A stretch of DNA of 26,570 nt from positions 1 to 26,570 of the IMG/VR virus record IMGVR_UViG_3300017783_000169; one strand, written 5' to 3'. Below the pieces are notes generated by a model, which ran no database searches, was not told the DNA's origin, and saw nothing but the letters and a program-made list of their open reading frames with translations. The position numbers and the translations under genes were made by a program. Source of the stretch: a virus. Of this stretch, positions 11,701 through 19,371 are shown piece by piece (within the stretch, counting starts at the first letter, position 1; every line of letters starts with the position of its first letter).

Positions 11701-14700
11701 TTGACCTTTCTTCTCAATAAACACAGAATCAACAGATCCAACAGAAGTATAATTTGTCTTCAATAAAGTTGTATTGAGATTTTTAATTTCTTCTGGGAAG
11801 TAATCATTTTCAGAATCATTAACTCTGGTTAATTTATCTGGAATTTGATCATTAGTTCTATTCTCACCCAAGTTATAACAATCAGGATCAGAAAAATAAT
11901 TAGGTCCAATTACAAACGGATATGCATCGACCATAAAGTAACAATAAACACCATTAGGAAATTCTGGTGTTACACAAAATCTACCATTGAATTGATCTAG
12001 TGTACCATGTCCAGCTTTATACTCGTAATCTTCAATAAAAGAACCAAGTGGATAATCGACGACTGAAGGACCATTTAATCTAATGCCAACAAGTTTATAC
12101 GAGCTTGTTTGTTCAGAAATTCCAGATGTATTGTCTAATGCTGTTGTATATCCATATTTACAATAAATTGGGTGTCCATCGTAAGACCATCCAACAATTT
12201 TAGAATGTTGTGAAGAAGAAATACTATAAAATGTTTCAAAATTATCTGTATTGATTAACTGAAGATATTGGAATTTTAATCTAGATCTTGGGAAAGTGCT
12301 AGAAAGTACCTCAGAGATTTTAAGAGAACCTCTGATTCTATCATCTCCCTGTGAAATAGTTGCTTGAGTGCCTTTAATAAGAGCAGATTTTGATGAAGTA
12401 ATTTCCGACTTTGAAAGAAATACTACTTTAGTAGAAACATCTACACCACTAACAAAAGTTCCAGGTGACAATTGTGAGTGGTTAAACTCCATTCCAGTAA
12501 TAATATCAGTGGATGTAAAAACTTCTTTAAGTTTTACCGAATTAGCAGATGGTGTTTCTTCAATTGTATAGTTATTACCATCAGAATCATCAAAAACATA
12601 CCCACCATAATTATCAACACCATTGATAAATCTACTTACAATATTAAAAGTCCAGTTCTTTAAAGTAGAAGAAATTAATCCTGATTTAGAAATTTTACTA
12701 ATCGTAATATCTGGTGGTACAGAGTAACCACTACCCCCATTAACAATATTTACATCTACGATTTTACCACCAGAAATTTTAGCTTCTAATACAGCACCAG
12801 ATCCACCATCATTAGAAATAACAGTTAAAATAGGTTCAACAAAATAGTTTTTACCACTATTAAGAATTCGTACAGCAACTACCTTACCATTAGAAACAAT
12901 AGAAGAAATACTAAGATCAGAACCATCATCAATAACCACTGTTGGATTACTTACAAAAGAAGATCCAAGTTCAGTTGTCAAATCAATCACATTAGAAGAA
13001 CCATTACTAGAAATAATAGGTCCTGACATAACAATAGCATTATCAGTATTAGTACTATTAGTTAACGGTACATCATAAGTAGTAAACTTACCACCACCAC
13101 TAATTCTGATTGTAGGTGCCTCAACATAACCATAACCACCATCAACAATAATGATATTATCTATAGTTCCATTAGCGAATCCAACATCTAAAATTGCAGA
13201 CCTAAATCCAGCAGGATTTTGTTGAACATTATTAATTACTGGATTATTATTAATAACTTCTATAATTGGTTTATCGGAGAATCCTTGAAAATTGGGTAAA
13301 ATTGAAGATTCAAAAAGATTAAAATTAACTTTAGAGATAGAAGCTGCAATGTCAATAATGTTTGACGTAACAGTAATATCCGACGATTCACCACCATTTT
13401 TCTTGATGTATAGTATTGGTAAACCAGACTTATCAAAAGTTCCTAATGACGTATATACTACTTGATAATCACCACCATTATCAATAGTTAGTTTGTTGAC
13501 AGCACCATATCCTATATTATTACCTTTTGGTGATTGATATTGAATACCATCGATTGTAATACCAATTCCTCTCTTGGTTTCTACAGGTGTTAGTGCTTTA
13601 GAATTCCTAACAACATTATTGTTGATAATACTTGATGGGAAAGGAATTCTTTTTACAAGTTTTTGTAATTTATAGTTATTTCTATCAAGGTTGATTCCAC
13701 TTAAAGTCTGAAGCGAGATAGTAGAAACACCAGATCCACAATCAATAACAGTCAAAGTAGCGCCACTATTTTCTTGCAGTAGAGTGATAGTAGATCCACT
13801 AATTGTGTATGATGTAGTTGGTTGTTGAACAACACCATTTATTGCTACAATTACACTATCAGTAGTTGCAGTTGTATAATTAACACTCGAATTTTGTAAT
13901 GTATATGTAAGTGATGATGTAGTAGTAATAGAATCTAAAATATCCGCACCATCAATGGTATATACTAAAATATCATCAGTACCAACAGTTACTATTTGAC
14001 TGGTAAATGTAACAGTCTTACTAGAATCGTTGTATGTAAAAGAACTACCTACTTGCAGAACACCATTCAAGAATACAAAAATTTCGTCTCTAGTAAGAAC
14101 ATCACTAGTAGTTAATACAATATCTGAAGATTGAGCACCCTGAGTGACAGCTAATTTACTAATTTGATTTGCTGTACTAAAATATCTCGAATATACTTGT
14201 TCAGACGTTAATGGTACAGTGTTAAAGTTAATTACATTATCAACAAAGAAATAATCAGTATTAAATTCCTGTAGTACAGCATTTCTAAACACCAAAAGAC
14301 TTTCTTGATTGAGTGAGGAAATACCAGTTAAAAAACCATTTGTATATCCATCAAAAGTATTTTCAAGAATTCTAGTTTTGCCTGCAGTATATGGCGGTAT
14401 AGCTGAAGACGATGCATAAACATGACCAGAACCTGACGTAACAGAATCATAAATTGAAGTAATACCAACATAATCATTATCAGTATCTAATGTATGATTG
14501 CTATTTACGTTCCATGATGTATATTCAATACCACTAAAATCTTCATAATTTTTATCATCTAACGTATAAATCTGATCGCTAAATAATGCGCCACTATGAT
14601 CAATTGTTACTTTGTCAACAAGACCAATAACTCTTGCTGTTGCTTGTGAGGCAACCGCTGAACTATTTACTTTTGAAATATTTGGCAAAGAAAGAGTTAC

Positions 14701-16734
14701 TTTTTTACCATCAATTGATAAAATTTTTGAATCTGGTGCAATACCAGTAGCAACAACAGTTTGACCTACACTCAGGTTTCTTGCACTATCAACAACAATT
14801 TCTAACTCGCCCTGATTACCAGTCGCTTCAATTTCTGGAGTTCCAACAAAAACTGTACAAAAATAATCTACTGTACTATCACCAATATATTCCCACTCAA
14901 TCCTACCAATTCTCTTCTTTCCAAATACATGTGTTGGGGATTCAGACGCATCTGTAGTTCCCGTTGTTTTTGACACATATAAATTATTACCAAGATATCT
15001 TTCTTGACCCTCTTTTACAAATTCATTATTTAAATATTGTCTTCTTGTTTTATATCTACCAAAAGCAACTACCTCAGTTCCAACAATTTTAGAACCAGTA
15101 TCAGTTGTAGTACAACCTAAAAATTGATTTGCAGTTCTCTCATTATATTCTACTTTAAATCCATCAATGTATACAATACCTTTGATGACAGGAAAACCAG
15201 AAGCATCATCAACAGTAATTACAGTATCAGTATGATCAAACTGATGGGTTAGTTGCGTAGAAGCTGGTAAGTAGATAGAATTAAAATCATCATTGATGTC
15301 AATATCAATTTCATATACCGATCTACCAATATTATCAATTTTAGAAATAAAACTGGCTTCAGTAGAGTTTGACTTCACACCAAAAATTGAATCTTGTTTT
15401 TGAACAAGAGTTACATAATCAGGTGGAATAATTTTATCATTTACTACAGATTCAAGAAAACCATCAATTACTTCAATTTTAGCAATTTTTTTACCAACGT
15501 AACTAGAACTTGAAGGTCTAAAGAGATAATCTTTAGGAAACTCGATATCTGGATCTTGAGAAATAAATTCAAAAGATTTTACAAAACCTCGTGCAAGTTC
15601 ACCAGAAGATGAAACTAATTCGTCTGTATTAGTAAAGAAACCAACAATATCTTTAAGTGTTAATTCTCCAGTATTAAAATCCCAACTCTCTACAGTACCA
15701 GATCCGTTGCCAGACAAAGTGGTTACAATTTCTTCCTCGGCAAAATCTCGTTCTCTAACAAATGCAGTAATAGGTCCAGTATAATCTCTTCCAGCATCAG
15801 TAATTGTAATGCCCGTATAATTTGGGTCAATCGTAGATCCTTCTACAATTCCCCCCAGATTATCAATTGAAGTTACTGTTAAGACAGCAGTTTCTTGTAA
15901 ATTACTAATTCCCTGACCACTACCAAAAATTTCAATAACAGGTGGATTAATTAAAACACCATTACTTGTTCTATTATCATATCCAGAACCACCTTCAATT
16001 ACCTGTGCATTACCAATACCACCATCAAAATTAATAATTTTTAAAGTTGCATTAGTTCCTCTATTTTTAATAGTAAATTTAATCTTCTTATCGTTAAATA
16101 AAATTCTAAACAGAATTCTATGAGAATTTAAACTACCTTTAGATGAATAAAAAGATCTTACTTGTGATAGAAAACTAGAAATTTCTAGTTCTTCGACAAG
16201 ATTTTCAGGAATACCAACAGCAATTTCTGATTTAACTCTTCTTAAAAATTCGTTGGTATATGCAAAAGCTGTGTTGATTACTTGATCTTTTGCAAAATGA
16301 TTTTGATTATTTGAAGTGGATAAAGATACTTCAGACAAAGGAACACTAGTTAACAGTAGTGCAGAAGTTCCTCTAACACAATCTTTAAATTGTGTTTCTG
16401 TTTTTGATCCATAATAAATTATTTCACTTTCAATTTGGATGTAACCCTTATCTGGAAATCCCTTGGTGCTAGAAACAGTGATAGTTGTTACACTATCGTT
16501 AATATCCGAAGATAGTTCAGTTTTTTCTACTAATTCACTTTTCCTAAAGTGAGATATATTATAGTACTCAATTAAATTTTCAGCAATATCTAATGGCTGA
16601 TTTTTTAACTCTTGAGATTCGTAGTATGATTTTAAAAATGTAATGAACGTAGAGTTATCTTCCCTTACAAATTGAGGGAATTGATTTTCAATCAAATATG
16701 AAAGATCTACAGTTTTATCTACTAAGAATTTCAT
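5737..16734 (-). CDS. 7: Giant gp7-like baseplate wedge protein with YHYH-like domain and fibre-like repeats
   Basis: 3,665 aa from ATG at 16734, more than three times T4 gp7 (1,032 aa). I prefer this ATG to the GTG six bases upstream because it makes an ATGA overlap with the gp6 stop and has AGGTG just before it. Residues 1-60 (LIENQFPQFVREDN, FITFLKSYYE) are the usual start of wedge gp7 homologues. About eleven GGxGY-type repeats lie near residues 250, 315, 1200-1335, 1900-2010 and 3450-3615. A YHYH-like domain sits near residues 1505-1620 (GWSYDGHPIY, EDYEY, NGRFCVTPEFP). A phage-baseplate motif near 2145 reads YYQDWSYTLANQ, then HPSGFRLFG. Residues about 2280-3350 form an array of NGVxQ modules. 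Gene order between gp6 and gp8 supports the role of wedge initiator or scaffold; the repeat-rich extension looks fibre-like. The stop is TGA, with TAA four codons later. Confidence 0.8.
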   Translation of the reverse strand: MKFLVDKTVDLSYLIENQFPQFVREDNSTFITFLKSYYESQELKNQPLDIAENLIEYYNISHFRKSELVEKTELSSDINDSVTTITVSSTKGFPDKGYIQIESEIIYYGSKTETQFKDCVRGTSALLLTSVPLSEVSLSTSNNQNHFAKDQVINTAFAYTNEFLRRVKSEIAVGIPENLVEELEISSFLSQVRSFYSSKGSLNSHRILFRILFNDKKIKFTIKNRGTNATLKIINFDGGIGNAQVIEGGSGYDNRTSNGVLINPPVIEIFGSGQGISNLQETAVLTVTSIDNLGGIVEGSTIDPNYTGITITDAGRDYTGPITAFVRERDFAEEEIVTTLSGNGSGTVESWDFNTGELTLKDIVGFFTNTDELVSSSGELARGFVKSFEFISQDPDIEFPKDYLFRPSSSSYVGKKIAKIEVIDGFLESVVNDKIIPPDYVTLVQKQDSIFGVKSNSTEASFISKIDNIGRSVYEIDIDINDDFNSIYLPASTQLTHQFDHTDTVITVDDASGFPVIKGIVYIDGFKVEYNERTANQFLGCTTTDTGSKIVGTEVVAFGRYKTRRQYLNNEFVKEGQERYLGNNLYVSKTTGTTDASESPTHVFGKKRIGRIEWEYIGDSTVDYFCTVFVGTPEIEATGNQGELEIVVDSARNLSVGQTVVATGIAPDSKILSIDGKKVTLSLPNISKVNSSAVASQATARVIGLVDKVTIDHSGALFSDQIYTLDDKNYEDFSGIEYTSWNVNSNHTLDTDNDYVGITSIYDSVTSGSGHVYASSSAIPPYTAGKTRILENTFDGYTNGFLTGISSLNQESLLVFRNAVLQEFNTDYFFVDNVINFNTVPLTSEQVYSRYFSTANQISKLAVTQGAQSSDIVLTTSDVLTRDEIFVFLNGVLQVGSSFTYNDSSKTVTFTSQIVTVGTDDILVYTIDGADILDSITTTSSLTYTLQNSSVNYTTATTDSVIVAINGVVQQPTTSYTISGSTITLLQENSGATLTVIDCGSGVSTISLQTLSGINLDRNNYKLQKLVKRIPFPSSIINNNVVRNSKALTPVETKRGIGITIDGIQYQSPKGNNIGYGAVNKLTIDNGGDYQVVYTSLGTFDKSGLPILYIKKNGGESSDITVTSNIIDIAASISKVNFNLFESSILPNFQGFSDKPIIEVINNNPVINNVQQNPAGFRSAILDVGFANGTIDNIIIVDGGYGYVEAPTIRISGGGKFTTYDVPLTNSTNTDNAIVMSGPIISSNGSSNVIDLTTELGSSFVSNPTVVIDDGSDLSISSIVSNGKVVAVRILNSGKNYFVEPILTVISNDGGSGAVLEAKISGGKIVDVNIVNGGSGYSVPPDITISKISKSGLISSTLKNWTFNIVSRFINGVDNYGGYVFDDSDGNNYTIEETPSANSVKLKEVFTSTDIITGMEFNHSQLSPGTFVSGVDVSTKVVFLSKSEITSSKSALIKGTQATISQGDDRIRGSLKISEVLSSTFPRSRLKFQYLQLINTDNFETFYSISSSQHSKIVGWSYDGHPIYCKYGYTTALDNTSGISEQTSSYKLVGIRLNGPSVVDYPLGSFIEDYEYKAGHGTLDQFNGRFCVTPEFPNGVYCYFMVDAYPFVIGPNYFSDPDCYNLGENRTNDQIPDKLTRVNDSENDYFPEEIKNLNTTLLKTNYTSVGSVDSVFIEKKGQNYKTGDYITFDNSDTGGAGVIAYVSSVESPPVTNAQVDNDEKELTFTFSGPHNVVKNDVVLIDLFKESTNTLINLDLLSTVVQSIGSKQVYSVVLEKHKKYRLQFGSSRKYNLSFDSLNFNPYHQKDITLTSTYFDIDPSSIPSRIFVHTATSIYQLTVLKSPLVARYIVKKNTASTFTLPLTETISSVDISTLDFSIRSKGAIGPIKTINIADGGAGYRSLPAVSGVISDSGTGAILTANSTTIGAIKNINYISYGDQFYGSRNVRNYLDLPITVKVKSNFEITGVKVKNGGSNYFLNPYYEVNNLQNTTNIKFDFSVGEVMSATVVDGGSGFDDVPTLELFSQNGGTGATFDVSIGRRNLNIGDTVNVSGGTTAKILNVDVKSSTIELLVTSGEFKVNDQLRSSDGRDYGIITHVNSARAYTKANAYGNIQDKFIGTVGFISDDYQRLEDNVYYQDWSYTLANQRNTKDWRPEVLENTHPSGFRLFGKSRIHSRKSLLGRSQNIVRSAITFKATIFSLLDLNVKSPECKKQIIYIESDPNPYVINDLIFTTQSERYGRVIEVGPNYIIVALLTEEFELNEFQINILRLLPSSSRSSLDKTLLSVNGIVQTPDVSYDVRGINVIPNFAVFPLDEIIQYRLQTPYTNIEPSQVNANRQINLSINSSPYIVPDGDKIIVSLNGVVQRNTNFTVVNNSTLQFGVDIQDKPNFVLYHPQLSPITFTGSAGTDFDLGFTPSDNCKLLIFFEGVNQSHHITDFTVSGSTITFPTSVNPSEIFGWQIDETVECEQLSVAGVYKNQVKGKNLICNESKNVTLKIQSDNVKKPNGFFELEKETIDGTLYLDGTTAHGFGSRFKYSNPEYSTSHVEVINDITSQFNGSTTTFDLTINATDPYVPVDGKNSLMVAVNGIIFPENEYSVSGSQITFNTPPVSGVTCAISDFVGSYVANDSTKRGAELDQFNVFNGARTRFNLSDNGVPETVSNNTDLFTVKNNVLLRPDVHLNAVDSRPNVQLQVASANKVTYTDVPVSSDVVKLMSFNRQLVPNNHRNWVLDRNEYFDGVRTTFTLLHSYDYECDDLVNEDPRVESLVVVRNGVYQYPTTDYTLITPVDPHNINNFSGSYRIQFVDPPRSTEDVFIMFHVNDGNYFHDLTDGLSQTSSTVLSYTGNIPNASTKVPFVYVDGVYQDQNSYTLDTAAKTLTFTGTNLPTLATDQVEFHAKLGELRPQNVYGDILNANLVVLQRDNHNEVLVPTVNNIFTVTQRSGSTTISGTDVVNIVQRSSTLTIGTNHYRITNLNLNTLVMYDDPSNTFVAFDGVIQEPGVAYDHSGSGTASSTGIGNGEKYSSMSIPMGVGYLAAIDIVEFGSSNGRQRSVDEINQVYDGSRTKFRLLLDGIKYTNYTAFEDIVISKNNVILHPGVDYTLLNQGAISLRGCITFTVAPVDGDDIWMVGMHDNELITLTQVTSQVYNTSRALSADEQESIIFVQNDHAKYGLARGAEFTSTTQMNFDTTTTTGTPFAILTTTGKVLDYIHTPYNNSRTEFNLFLDEENFVPNGSFDNDAVVDPRNLFVIKNALVLTPVVDYNVTGTIDSRIIFTSAPAPTDNIFIKTHGLVKQLDTITGSGVTSYNLTDSSSAYYPNALIGRPREFENQIVAIKNGRVLDPLRDYYVHDNVVRFTTAPTSSDSIKLYDYMSKASDIAVESYSQQVEVGNSIFIPGESDRRQVTAVHSPTVMELNTPTGITSPSGLTATSTVSGGNLTSVNVTAGGTGYPRKMKFRTYGIGNSASANSFIDPIKGGEIKNTVVIDYKGHNLENTTLVPTYEAYVVRDTVLSSSDVHFGTKLTSDITTTSTTIPVAGTAMAPESDITVTVTSSTGSSAILQPFVVGGEIVSVDIENGGSGYDDLDFVLNVNNGGGSGAILEGVLNVSGTITSISVINPGVGYDSYRSFINNEVIEYTNHDSTNLKGVTRGMIGTTAATATTDTKVIFAG
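6700..9900 (-). repeat. Array of protein-level NGVxQ modules inside the gp7-like gene
   Basis: The encoded protein repeats the pattern 'VxxNGVxQxPxxxYxxxGxxIxFxxxPxxxDxI' about eleven times here (for example SVNGIVQTPD, SLNGVVQRNT, VRNGVYQYPT, YVDGVYQDQN, FDGVIQEPG, SKNNVILHPG, IKNALVLTPV, IKNGRVLDPL). In several modules it follows 'FNGxRTxFxL' (FNGARTRFNL, FDGVRTTFTL, YDGSRTKFRL, YNNSRTEFNL). Three further copies lie near 13,820-14,300. The DNA copies are diverged, so this is an old protein repeat, not a recent tandem duplication. Confidence 0.75.
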
Positions 16735-18737
16735 GAGCACCTATTAGGATCTTGTTCTGGCGTGAAGTCGTTAATTGTATTAATATTATTTGGATCGTCG
16801 ATCTCAGCAGTAGGAATAGTATCACTTTCAGTTATTACTCTTGGATCACCAGTTGCATCACCTACTGGTGGAACAGTTATTTCTGTAAATGGTCCAAGAT
16901 CTGTAGATGTTTCGTCACCTGGAGTATCAATAATAGTAATTGATTCTACTTTAATATCAGGATAAGTTTCCCCATCAACATCTAAATTTGGTGTTGTTGG
17001 TACTGCACAAATATTTATTGGAGTATCGTCACAGACGGCTACAGAAAATGTAATTTCACCAGTTTCAAAATCAATTGTTCCTACACTTCTAATTATAGTA
17101 CCAGTATCATCAATCAAATAAACATTTTCATCTGGAGTACATCCAGCTTCAGCATATGATTTAACACCCAAAAAGACAGGATTTGCAATTCCTGGAGAAC
17201 AAAAGAAGTCGGAGACAACAGCATATTTACCATCTAGTTTATTTTCAATAGCACCAAAGAAAGATCTTTCATATTTTGTCTCAATTTCATTATTCTTTCG
17301 GAGAGTTAATTCTATACAAGTTTTTACCTTGATATTACTATATGTAATTGCACTATCAAGATTCTGAATATTGGAAATAATATTTGACTGCGAATATACG
17401 CCACCAAAGTTTTTAAATGAGTCAGAATTTTCAAAATCTACAATTAAATCAGTAATCAATCTAGAAAATTGTGTTGGAGTTTTTCTAGTTTTATTTTGAT
17501 CATATACAATAACTGGACTAAGATTAATAGTATATCTTTTAGCATCTCTAATTACTGGAGTAATAGATCCCACAATATAACTTTTTAAATCTGTAATAAT
17601 TTTTGCTTTTTCACTAGCACTTATAACTTCACCTACTTTTGGTTTAATTGTAATAAAAACTTTACCATATTCTGGGGTTTTAAGTGTTTCACCACCAACA
17701 ACCTTAACGAGATCGGCATTTCCATATAATTGCATAATTAGTGATTCATAATCACTAATTGTTACTGCTCTACCTTGAGCTGCATAATATCTGGGTGCTC
17801 TATACTTAATAGAGGAAATACTTTCAAACTCAGAACCGCCATCAGTAAATTCTGTGTTTAATGAAAAGATAATATTACTTAAATTAACTTTTTGAATTGA
17901 ACCACCAGCTGAGTAATCAATAGAACCTACAAATGTAAATGCAGACTCTTTTACATTGTTTAATTCTCCACCAGCTGTTGCAATATACTCAATAATTACA
18001 ATTTCACCATTTTGTAATTTTCTACCAATTACATCATCACCGAAAATAATTTCATATTTTTGATCCTGAATTTCTTCAACAAAAAATACGGTATCTGATT
18101 GAGATACATCGACTACTGTATTTTTTCGTTGATATTGAATAGAAGATGAAGCAGTAGAATCTGATTTTACAAATACTTTTACACTACTTGCATCAATAAA
18201 ATTATTTGGAATGATAAAACGTTGATTTTCGTTAGATGTATCTACAGTATATGTAATATTAAAAGATGTACCTTCAAAAATATCTACATCTCTAAAAGTA
18301 AGTTCATTAACTCCTGCAGGAACTGTTAAATTAATAGGTTCCCTTGCAATAAAAGTATAATTCTTCTTTTGATACTTTGTAGAAAGAATAGGACCAGACT
18401 TTAATGAAATTTTATCAGTATTTAATGAATTAAGTCCTGATACCGTAATATCAATACTAGTTTTAGCTGATGTATAAGATCCTGGAGCATATCCTAGTTT
18501 TTTAGCATGAGATACAATGTTATCTCTCAATACAGCTGTATCAAGATTCAACTCATTGGATGCCATGTTGATATTATAAGATGTATACAAAGTATTGTAT
18601 GCAAGAATATCAACCAACATTGAAAGGTTGGAACCATCGAAATCATAGTCGGTAAATTCCGACTTAGTTTTGATGTAATTTTTAATTGAAGCTCTGAGTT
18701 GATTAAACTCTAGTGCTGATACTGAAGGTAATTCCAT
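16731..18737 (-). CDS. 6: Baseplate wedge protein gp6 (baseplate J-like)
   Basis: 668 aa, close to T4 gp6 (660 aa). The N-terminus has the gp6 hallmark: LRASIKNYIKTKSEFTDYDF, then SMLVDILAYNTLYTSYN and LGYAPGSYTSA (residues 12-95). Mid-protein motifs typical of the family are IFGDDVIGRKLQNGEIV with IEYIATAGGELNN near residues 225-260, and KYRAPRYYAAQGRAVTISDY with LYGNADLVKVVGG near 305-350. The last 150 residues form an acidic, proline-rich tail. gp6 forms the dimeric ring linking the six wedges of the baseplate. The ATG directly abuts the gp25 stop (TAAATG), and the TGA stop overlaps the next ATG, so the three wedge genes are probably translationally coupled. Confidence 0.92.
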   Translation of the reverse strand: MELPSVSALEFNQLRASIKNYIKTKSEFTDYDFDGSNLSMLVDILAYNTLYTSYNINMASNELNLDTAVLRDNIVSHAKKLGYAPGSYTSAKTSIDITVSGLNSLNTDKISLKSGPILSTKYQKKNYTFIAREPINLTVPAGVNELTFRDVDIFEGTSFNITYTVDTSNENQRFIIPNNFIDASSVKVFVKSDSTASSSIQYQRKNTVVDVSQSDTVFFVEEIQDQKYEIIFGDDVIGRKLQNGEIVIIEYIATAGGELNNVKESAFTFVGSIDYSAGGSIQKVNLSNIIFSLNTEFTDGGSEFESISSIKYRAPRYYAAQGRAVTISDYESLIMQLYGNADLVKVVGGETLKTPEYGKVFITIKPKVGEVISASEKAKIITDLKSYIVGSITPVIRDAKRYTINLSPVIVYDQNKTRKTPTQFSRLITDLIVDFENSDSFKNFGGVYSQSNIISNIQNLDSAITYSNIKVKTCIELTLRKNNEIETKYERSFFGAIENKLDGKYAVVSDFFCSPGIANPVFLGVKSYAEAGCTPDENVYLIDDTGTIIRSVGTIDFETGEITFSVAVCDDTPINICAVPTTPNLDVDGETYPDIKVESITIIDTPGDETSTDLGPFTEITVPPVGDATGDPRVITESDTIPTAEIDDPNNINTINDFTPEQDPNRCS

Positions 18738-19187
18738 TTAACTTTCTCTAACTAAAATAAAGTCTACGGCCTGTACTGCTTCTGGGATGCCCACAATGAA
18801 GTATTCAATAAAGCATTCAAATCTATTTAAGTCTGGATTAGAAGTAGCACTAATATTAGATAAGATTATTCTGGGTTCATTTTCCTTCAGAACAGTCTCA
18901 ATTTCTTCAATTAGTGCATTTTCAGAAAAACCAGTAGAAAGTTCAAACAAATACGATGTCGTTGAGGTTCCAAGGTTTGGTTGAAAGAAACGTTCACCAA
19001 TTTGCGTCAAAACAAGGTTTTTTACAGCCTGTTTGATGGCTTCTTCATTTTTTAGAACTACGATATCTTTCGTAATTGGATTCATAGAGAAATTAAAGCT
19101 AATATCTTTAAAAGCTCTAGAAGTTTTACCCAAAGAGTTATCTACTATTTGGGTAGGTGCTGTTGATCTGGAAACGCTAAAAGACAA
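18738..19187 (-). CDS. 25: Baseplate wedge protein gp25 (lysozyme-like fold family), TTG start
   Basis: 149 aa; T4 gp25 is 132 aa. The family signature is clear at residues 56-80: NLVLTQIGERFFQPNLGTST followed by YLFE, which matches the GER-F-P-G pattern of gp25/TssE proteins. gp25 sits in the inner wedge core with gp6 and nucleates sheath assembly. The frame has no ATG near its start. An in-frame TAG lies six codons upstream, the first plausible start is TTG at 19187, and the next Met is residue 36, which would remove the conserved DNSLGKTSRAFKDI segment. No Shine-Dalgarno sequence precedes the TTG. A nearby ATG five bases upstream is out of frame. Function is sure; the start is not. Confidence 0.9.
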   Translation of the reverse strand: MSFSVSRSTAPTQIVDNSLGKTSRAFKDISFNFSMNPITKDIVVLKNEEAIKQAVKNLVLTQIGERFFQPNLGTSTTSYLFELSTGFSENALIEEIETVLKENEPRIILSNISATSNPDLNRFECFIEYFIVGIPEAVQAVDFILVRES

Positions 19188-19219
19188 GGCATTAAACAGT
19201 ATCTATCATACTATATATG

Positions 19220-19354
19220 CTAGCTTTTAGATTCTTTCTTTTTATTAATCTCTTCTTTACTTTTTTTCATATGTCTATCAGAATCAAGTTGAGTGATCAA
19301 AGTCATTCCAGATTTGATAAATTCTTTACTTTTGTCTGTTGGCGAAATTCCCAT
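19220..19354 (-). CDS. Small Lys-rich protein of unknown function, 44 aa
   Basis: This short frame fills the gap between the 215-aa gene and gp25. It reads MGISPTDKSKEFIKSGMTLI, continues with TQLDSDRHMKKSKEEI and ends in a Lys/Ser tail (KKKESKS) before TAG. The ATG has a good ribosome site, GGAG six bases upstream, and an AATAAATA late-promoter-like box lies about 20 bases upstream. The N-terminal half could form an amphipathic helix; the tail is strongly basic. I do not recognise a family. Its position directly before gp25, ribosome site and codon use match its neighbours and support a real gene, perhaps a structural accessory protein. Confidence 0.6.
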   Translation of the reverse strand: MGISPTDKSKEFIKSGMTLITQLDSDRHMKKSKEEINKKKESKS

Positions 19355-19371
19355 TAGTTACTCCATTTTAA

